64,000 bases of DNA, taken from the NCBI GenBank assembly GCA_965268675.1, contig OZ254179.1, forward strand, positions 1,116,001 through 1,180,000. Direction: 5' to 3'. Shown here in pieces: positions 59,620-64,000 of this stretch. The position numbers and the translations under genes were made by a program. Each line of letters begins with the position of its first letter. Within the stretch, counting starts at the first letter, position 1. Origin of the DNA: AAA044-D11 sp009705075 (GTDB lineage Bacteria; Actinomycetota; Actinomycetes; Nanopelagicales; Nanopelagicaceae). The notes under the pieces were generated by a model. The model had not been told where the DNA came from. It saw only the letters and a list, made by a program, of their open reading frames with translations, and did not search any database.

Positions 59620-60723
59620 TTAATCGGTGGACTTGCGCCATTTAATTCCAGCTTCAATGAAGCCATCAATCTCACCATCAAGAACGGCAGACGGATTTCC
59701 AACTTCGAAGTCAGTACGCAAATCTTTAACCATTTGATACGGGGCTAATACATATGAGCGCATCTGATTTCCCCAAGATCCAGAGTTGTCTCCTTTAAGC
59801 GCATCAAGTCGTGCGCGTTCTTCTTGTCTGCGGCGTTCCAGCAATTTGGATTGAAGAACTGCCATAGCTGTAGCCTTATTCTGAATTTGTGAACGTTCGT
59901 TTTGGCAAGAGACAACAATCCCAGTTGGAAGATGGGTAATGCGAACAGCTGAGTCCGTTGTGTTAACGCCTTGTCCGCCAGGACCTGATGAGCGATAGAC
60001 ATCTACTCGAAGTTCTTTCTCGTCAATCTCAATATGATCGCTCTGTTCTACTACTGGTACTACTTCAACTCCCGCAAAAGATGTGTGGCGGCGGGATTGT
60101 GAATCAAAGGGTGAGATTCGCACCAATCGATGAGTCCCTTGCTCAACCGATAACGTGCCATAAGCATATGGCGCATGAACTCTAAATGTCGTTGATTTGA
60201 TTCCAGCCTCTTCGGCATATGAAGTTTCTAAAACATCAACTTTAAAACTATGGCGTTCGCAATATCGTAAATACATCCTCATTAACATCTGCGCCCAATC
60301 CGCCGCTTCAACACCACCGGCTTCAGATCGAATTGTGATTAAGCAATCGCGATCATCATATTCACCACTCAGTAGTGTTTGAACCTCTAATTCCCGAATC
60401 GCTCGTGTCACATCATCCAATTCATTTCCTGCATCTGCAATTGCGCTTTGATCTTCCTCGCCTTGAGCAAGTTCAAGTAACAATGGAATATCTTCGAGGC
60501 GACGACGAATAGTGTTTGACTTATTCAAGGTTGCTTGAACTCTAGAAAGTTTGCTCGTAACAACTTGGGCTTTTTCTGGATCATCCCAGAGGTTTGGCGC
60601 GCTGGCTTCAGCTTCGAGGCTCTTAAAATCTGCTTCTAACTTGGGAAGATTCAAGACTTGTTCAATAGCCGAAAGAGTTACGCGAAGTGCGCTAACTTCC
60701 TCTAGATATTCACGAGCTGCCAT
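59620..60723 (-). CDS. prfB: Peptide chain release factor 2
   Basis: Recognises UAA and UGA stops. The 367 aa are read in one frame without the programmed +1 frameshift of many bacteria. SPFDSQSRRHTSFAGV is the stop-codon recognition SPF region, and the GGQ motif is in SSGPGGQGVNTTDSAVRITH. ATG 60723 lacks a Shine-Dalgarno sequence; TACGCT lies exactly 6 nt upstream. Confidence 0.97.
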   Translation of the reverse strand: MAAREYLEEVSALRVTLSAIEQVLNLPKLEADFKSLEAEASAPNLWDDPEKAQVVTSKLSRVQATLNKSNTIRRRLEDIPLLLELAQGEEDQSAIADAGNELDDVTRAIRELEVQTLLSGEYDDRDCLITIRSEAGGVEAADWAQMLMRMYLRYCERHSFKVDVLETSYAEEAGIKSTTFRVHAPYAYGTLSVEQGTHRLVRISPFDSQSRRHTSFAGVEVVPVVEQSDHIEIDEKELRVDVYRSSGPGGQGVNTTDSAVRITHLPTGIVVSCQNERSQIQNKATAMAVLQSKLLERRRQEERARLDALKGDNSGSWGNQMRSYVLAPYQMVKDLRTDFEVGNPSAVLDGEIDGFIEAGIKWRKSTD

Positions 60724-60729
60724 GGGTTA

Positions 60730-60735
60730 AGCGTA
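60730..60735 (-). promoter_or_regulatory. -10 element of a leaderless promoter (prfB)
   Basis: TACGCT on the minus strand, 6 nt (TAACCC) before the prfB ATG. Confidence 0.4.
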
Positions 60736-60788
60736 ATGGTTACTACCAGTTGGCAAATCCTTATTATGCTCGATTTTGACGCAAGGCC

Positions 60789-61271
60789 TTACATGGATGA
60801 GAGTTCAGAGGTTGCTCCTATGGTCGCATTTACGTGAATAGCACCACCAGATATTTTTGAAAGAATTGGAAAATTCACAATTGCCTGTACCTTCGAACTA
60901 ATGCTTGCAGTGATTTGATCGCTCGAACAACTCCAACCTGAAACATTAATCAGATTATTACGAAGACTCTTTGAGTAGATTTCGGAGTAGAACTTCGCTG
61001 CCGCAACAGCACAATCAATTGGAACTCTTATACTTGTGCTTCCATCATTTGCAGAGTTGCCCGAGTAATATCGATTTTCGTCCAAGGAGTGAGAAGCAAC
61101 TAAAATTGCATCTTCCCCGATTTGCACTAATTCTCGTTTGGCTAGATAAGAATCTGAAATGTCTATTATTCCTACTGAAAGTATTAACACCAGGAGAAAA
61201 AGTCCTGAGATTAAAACGGAAATTGACCCGTCTTCATTGTTTCGTAACTCATCTCTAAATTGCAATCGCAT
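60789..61271 (-). CDS. TadG-like pilus assembly protein (Tad locus, TadE/G type)
   Basis: A 160 aa protein with one N-terminal helix at about residues 17-38 (ISVLISGLFLLVLILSVGII) after DGS, matching the pseudopilin-like TadE/TadG class of Tad systems. The exterior part is Ser/Asn-rich with two cysteines (DCAVAAAKFYSEIY, SGWSCSSD). Start ATG 61271 shares a base with the upstream TadE stop (TGATG); a TTG at 61286 is less likely. It is the last gene of the cluster. Confidence 0.78.
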   Translation of the reverse strand: MRLQFRDELRNNEDGSISVLISGLFLLVLILSVGIIDISDSYLAKRELVQIGEDAILVASHSLDENRYYSGNSANDGSTSIRVPIDCAVAAAKFYSEIYSKSLRNNLINVSGWSCSSDQITASISSKVQAIVNFPILSKISGGAIHVNATIGATSELSSM

Positions 61272-61696
61272 CAGTTGCTTCGCCAAGAGTCCACAGTTTG
61301 AACTGCAGTAGCGGAGGCCGACCTTCCAGAATTTGCCGAAGTGATTGAAACTATTACTTCAACCTTTCCATTTGGTGAGAGGCATGGATTTAGGGAACAG
61401 TGGATTTCAATTTTAGGAGGGAGATCGATTTTATTTGATGCAAATGAAGTCGCTGCAAACGCCTCTGTAACTGCCTGAATCCGAGCACTAGTTAACTCCT
61501 GACTTGAGCTGGTCACATATGCTCTAGCTATTTGCCTAGCAAAGTTTCTTGCCTCGTACTGGATTTGTGCCGATTGATTAATTGATGTCAAGAAAATAAT
61601 TAAAGGTACAAATAAAGGGAGGGCGAATATAACAAACTCAATTATGGCGCTCCCATCTTCATTTTTGAATAAGAATTTCAACTTACTAGTTCTCAT
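61271..61696 (-). CDS. TadE family minor pilin-like protein
   Basis: A 141 aa protein beginning MRTSKLKFLFKNEDGSAII, with the TadE-type ED-GSA-IIEF motif followed by the helix FALPLFVPLIIFLTSI, and a polar exterior domain with two cysteines (IHCSLNPCLSPNG). Start ATG 61696; an in-frame TTG at 61705 overlaps the previous gene more deeply. It overlaps the gene upstream by 11 nt and the TadG-like gene by 1 nt, so translation is coupled. Confidence 0.8.
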   Translation of the reverse strand: MRTSKLKFLFKNEDGSAIIEFVIFALPLFVPLIIFLTSINQSAQIQYEARNFARQIARAYVTSSSQELTSARIQAVTEAFAATSFASNKIDLPPKIEIHCSLNPCLSPNGKVEVIVSITSANSGRSASATAVQTVDSWRSN

Positions 61697-62051
61697 CAAT
61701 TGCAATTCCGTTTATTAAGAATTTATCCTGAAACAAAATTAATGGTGTTAATTTTGGGATTGACACTTCTCTGCTTCCTAGAATTATCGAACCACCGCCT
61801 GGAAGCGCAATGCGGTGGAAATTAACATTAAGACTGTCACTGGATTGCGATAAGTTATTTGATTCTAATAGCGCCTCCCTGCTGACCTCACCTTGCAAGG
61901 CATTGACCGTTATTCCACGCCCAAGTACAGAAGCAGCAATTTGCAAAACACTTAAAAAGAGAAGGATTGTAGGAATTAGGACAAGTGAGCTCTCTACGGT
62001 ACCGATCTCTGAGTCGAAGATTCCCAAAATGCGTTCTCTACATTTGCGCAT
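61686..62051 (-). CDS. TadE-like pilus assembly protein
   Basis: A 121 aa protein, MRKCRERILGIFDSEIGTVE then helix SSLVLIPTILLFLSVLQIAASVLG, matching the single-helix TadE-like class (acidic GTVESS before the helix). The remaining 70 residues form an exterior segment. It begins 2 nt after the Flp-like gene stop, and is followed by the next TadE gene with an 11 nt overlap. Two TadE-like and one TadG-like protein are thus encoded side by side. Confidence 0.72.
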   Translation of the reverse strand: MRKCRERILGIFDSEIGTVESSLVLIPTILLFLSVLQIAASVLGRGITVNALQGEVSREALLESNNLSQSSDSLNVNFHRIALPGGGSIILGSREVSIPKLTPLILFQDKFLINGIAIDEN

Positions 62052-62053
62052 CG

Positions 62054-62410
62054 CTAGCGAATACTGTTCATGTTATCTAACGAGTTTTTGAGGATACTAG
62101 AAAGTCGTGGCTGCGCAACAGTCCAAATTCCCGTTACCAATCCGGTTGTCATTAATACGACGAGAACCCAACCAGGAACATCACCACGTTCTGAGCGCGC
62201 GACATACGAAAACTCTTTATGTAATTTCTGGTAGTTCTGTGTCACAAGTTTGCCAAGGCTATTTTGTTGAAGAGAGTTTAGAAACTTATTGCAACTATGA
62301 ACAAAGTAGAGAATAGCTGTATTTATTGTTGGCACGAATCTCAATCTCCTTATATTGAGTAATTTCATTGAATTTAATTCATTGGCATTCTTTGGCTTAA
62401 TACTTTTCAT
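62054..62410 (-). CDS. Flp pilin-like small membrane protein with long N-terminal region
   Basis: Its C-terminal half (ERGDVPGWVLVVLMTTGLVTGIW) resembles the small single-helix proteins that occupy the Flp position in actinobacterial Tad clusters. These are usually near 60 aa, but here a further 75 or so residues precede the helix. I use ATG 62410 (118 aa) because GGAG lies 5 nt before it; the frame extends to 62494. No Flp-type prepilin leader (Gly before Glu at +5) is obvious. Position: after tadC and before tadE. Confidence 0.6.
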   Translation of the reverse strand: MKSIKPKNANELNSMKLLNIRRLRFVPTINTAILYFVHSCNKFLNSLQQNSLGKLVTQNYQKLHKEFSYVARSERGDVPGWVLVVLMTTGLVTGIWTVAQPRLSSILKNSLDNMNSIR

Positions 62411-62605
62411 ATTGCTCCATTCTTTCTTTGGGGGTATTCCGATATTCCGTACTTTCTTATTTGATATGTCTTGGAGCTGGGCTCCATGAATCAAGTTTCA
62501 TTTAAAGATTTGATGGTTAATCTCTCTGGAGTTGCTGCTGTGAATGGATTTGCTCTGTGGACAAATCACTAACCAATAACTGAAGGCTTTCTCAATAATG
62601 AGTTT

Positions 62606-63385
62606 TTACATCACGCTTTGGCCCAATGAAATATATGAAGGCCAGAGGGCGAAAAGAACTGATATCGGAAGAATAAGGAAAATAACCGGAATCATTAGGG
62701 CAATCTCGGCCTTGCCTGCTGCAGTCAATAACGAAGCGTGATGGGCAGATCTGACTTCCTCTACCTGTCTATTCAATACTTCGGAGAGCGAAGTACCGCG
62801 TTCCATGGCAAGAATTAAAGTGTCACAAAATCGGCGAATAGTTGGCGAATTGCTCTTTGCTCCAATAACTTCAAGTGCTTGAGTTAAGTTCCTGCCATTT
62901 TGTAACTCAACTAGAGCGATAGAAAATTTCTTAGCTAACTCGCCACTTGCTCGCTCTGATATCCGAGCCAGCGCCGTAGATGGGCTCTCTCCCGCGGAGA
63001 CCAAAACTGCGAATAGTTCTACAATCGAAGGGAATTCTTCTTCAGCTAACTGGAGTTCCTTTTTTTCTACTCTAGTTACCGTGCCCTTTTCCCAATACCA
63101 ATAGATGGCTAGCGAAACTGAGAGTGACAAAAGAGTTGTGAATGAAGCCCCAATGATGAATAGGAGAGCGATAGCCGATATAAATATCGAAATGATTGTC
63201 CGCTTACGTAAAATTCTTTCGGAGTTAAATCTGCGATCTTCTATTGTGATATTGCTGGCGAGAATATTCTTCTGAAAATCATCATGGAAACCTCGCAGTG
63301 GATCTTTACTTTCACTGAGCAAAATCAGGGTGGCGTAGGCGATAATTGGTGAAAGGAAGAGAAGAGAAAGCGAGAAAAGGCTCAT
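62606..63385 (-). CDS. tadC: TadC-like type II secretion F-domain protein
   Basis: Inner-membrane platform protein of Tad pili. The 259 aa have helices near residues 1-20, 66-98 and 230-255, and a T2SSF cytoplasmic domain (EEFPSIVELFAVLVSAGESPSTALARI; LNRQVEEVRSAHHASLLTAAGKAEIALMIPVIFL). The ATG at 63385 overlaps the tadB stop by 4 nt (ATGA). Confidence 0.85.
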   Translation of the reverse strand: MSLFSLSLLFLSPIIAYATLILLSESKDPLRGFHDDFQKNILASNITIEDRRFNSERILRKRTIISIFISAIALLFIIGASFTTLLSLSVSLAIYWYWEKGTVTRVEKKELQLAEEEFPSIVELFAVLVSAGESPSTALARISERASGELAKKFSIALVELQNGRNLTQALEVIGAKSNSPTIRRFCDTLILAMERGTSLSEVLNRQVEEVRSAHHASLLTAAGKAEIALMIPVIFLILPISVLFALWPSYISLGQSVM

Positions 63386-64000
63386 TCAAAAATCCTTGGA
63401 ATTGCTTTAAGTTTCCCTACTTTATCCATCCAAAAATATGCAACGACTGTTAACAATGCTCCAATTATGAGAATTCCGAATCCGGCCCCACTCGTGTAAG
63501 CAATCAAGGTATTGGGTTGAGATGCGAGCAAAAGCAATAACACCCACGGCGCTATCGCAGCCAAAGCCGCTGAGTTTTTTACCCAACTGTGCTTCGCCTG
63601 AATCTCCGCACGAAGTGCCAAATCACTCCTAATGGAATTCGAAAGGGTTCTAAGAGTTAAAGAGGTATCCCTGCTTCCAGCCAATCTAGCAAAATCTAAT
63701 ACTTCACAAACTTGATCAGCCGTGCCGTCATTAAATTCTATTTTAACTTCTGTAAGTGCACTCTCGAAATTCATACCATTTCGTAAATTTTCTGAAAAGA
63801 GTTGAAAAATTGATCGTGTTTTAATCGGTCCTCTTGATCCGAGGGCCACTAAAGTCTCCGCAAGAGAAAGCCCCGACTGTAGCCCTGAAATAATGTGATC
63901 CAGAATTTCTGGCCATAAGTTTTGTAAAAGTATTCGATTATTTTCAACTTTTCTTCTCAATAAAATGAATGGAATAGTCGTTGTTATTAAAGCAAAAGGA
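63382..64000 (-). CDS. tadB: TadB-like type II secretion F-domain protein (partial)
   Basis: Partner platform protein of TadC. The visible 205 or so residues show the T2SSF domain (WPEILDHIISGLQSGLSLAETLVALG; LTLRTLSNSIRSDLALRAEIQAKHSW) and two C-terminal helices. The frame stays open to the window edge and reads PFALITTTIPFILLRRKVEN, the end of a further membrane helix, so the TTG at 63960 is not the start. In this locus type TadA is expected beyond the edge. Confidence 0.85.
   Translation of the reverse strand, partial: PFALITTTIPFILLRRKVENNRILLQNLWPEILDHIISGLQSGLSLAETLVALGSRGPIKTRSIFQLFSENLRNGMNFESALTEVKIEFNDGTADQVCEVLDFARLAGSRDTSLTLRTLSNSIRSDLALRAEIQAKHSWVKNSAALAAIAPWVLLLLLASQPNTLIAYTSGAGFGILIIGALLTVVAYFWMDKVGKLKAIPRIFE

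Noticed and set aside
59620..60723. Programmed +1 frameshift in prfB
   Set aside because: The gene is a single continuous frame with no early UGA.

Overview
The window is a chromosomal segment of a small-genome, low-GC actinobacterium. Evidence for Actinobacteria: two WhiB iron-sulfur regulators (WhiB1- and WhiB2-like), the MtrA/MtrB two-component pair, a PdtaS-type kinase beside whiB1, the CysM/CysO/Mec cysteine route, several actinobacterial domains of unknown function (DUF2017, DUF3039, DUF3499, DUF5719, Rv3235-like), and a tmRNA tag ending in AIAA. The AT-rich third positions, tight spacing, frequent 1-4 nt overlaps and gene set resemble freshwater acI-type (Nanopelagicales) genomes; that placement is an inference. 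I see no insertion sequence, prophage, CRISPR array or rRNA.

Layout. 1-6.9 kb (minus): xylA-argS-lysA-hom-thrC-thrB, an aspartate-family amino-acid operon headed by a xylose isomerase; thrB runs off the left edge. 7-11.1 kb: tRNA-Leu, a DinB-like protein, a coiled-coil protein, an OatA-like acyltransferase, and a lysine-repeat membrane protein. 11.2-18 kb (minus): rdgB, rph and murI, then cysM-cysO-mec, DUF2017, clpS, a secreted GH18 protein and DUF3039. 18-22 kb (plus): argF and the three-subunit proton-translocating transhydrogenase pntAA-pntAB-pntB. 22-29 kb: pirin, a permease-YHS fusion, a short Hpf, SulP, two small membrane proteins, a MalY/PatB aminotransferase, TerC, MsrA and tRNA-Arg.

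29-48 kb: whiB1 convergent with pdtaS, a CpaB/CpaE-like pair, an Rv3235-like gene convergent with secA, then comF-mtrB-mtrA-sahH and manB-DUF3499-DUF5719-GT2-whiB2. 47-56 kb: a sugar-nucleotide transferase, a Gfo/Idh oxidoreductase, uraA, DUF4389, argG, a DUF222-HNH protein, a small membrane protein, ssrA (tmRNA) and smpB. 56-64 kb (minus): S41 protease, ftsX, ftsE and prfB, then a Tad pilus-like cluster (TadG/E/E, Flp-like, TadC, TadB) leaving by the right edge.

Themes. Amino-acid genes (Thr, Lys, Cys, Arg) and cell-envelope genes (MurI, GDP-mannose-type activation, GT2, acyltransferase, GH18, FtsEX, MtrAB) dominate. Many transcription-unit heads carry a TAnnnT hexamer exactly 6-7 nt before ATG and lack a Shine-Dalgarno sequence, which is the leaderless-mRNA architecture. 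The most unusual items are a CysO sulfur carrier whose genome-encoded C terminus is Gly-Gly-Cys, a membrane protein with a histone-H1-like lysine-repeat tail and an outside FnIII-like domain, a TACACGCG element shared upstream of whiB2 and uraA, and tandem duplications that copy gene ends together with their stop codons.
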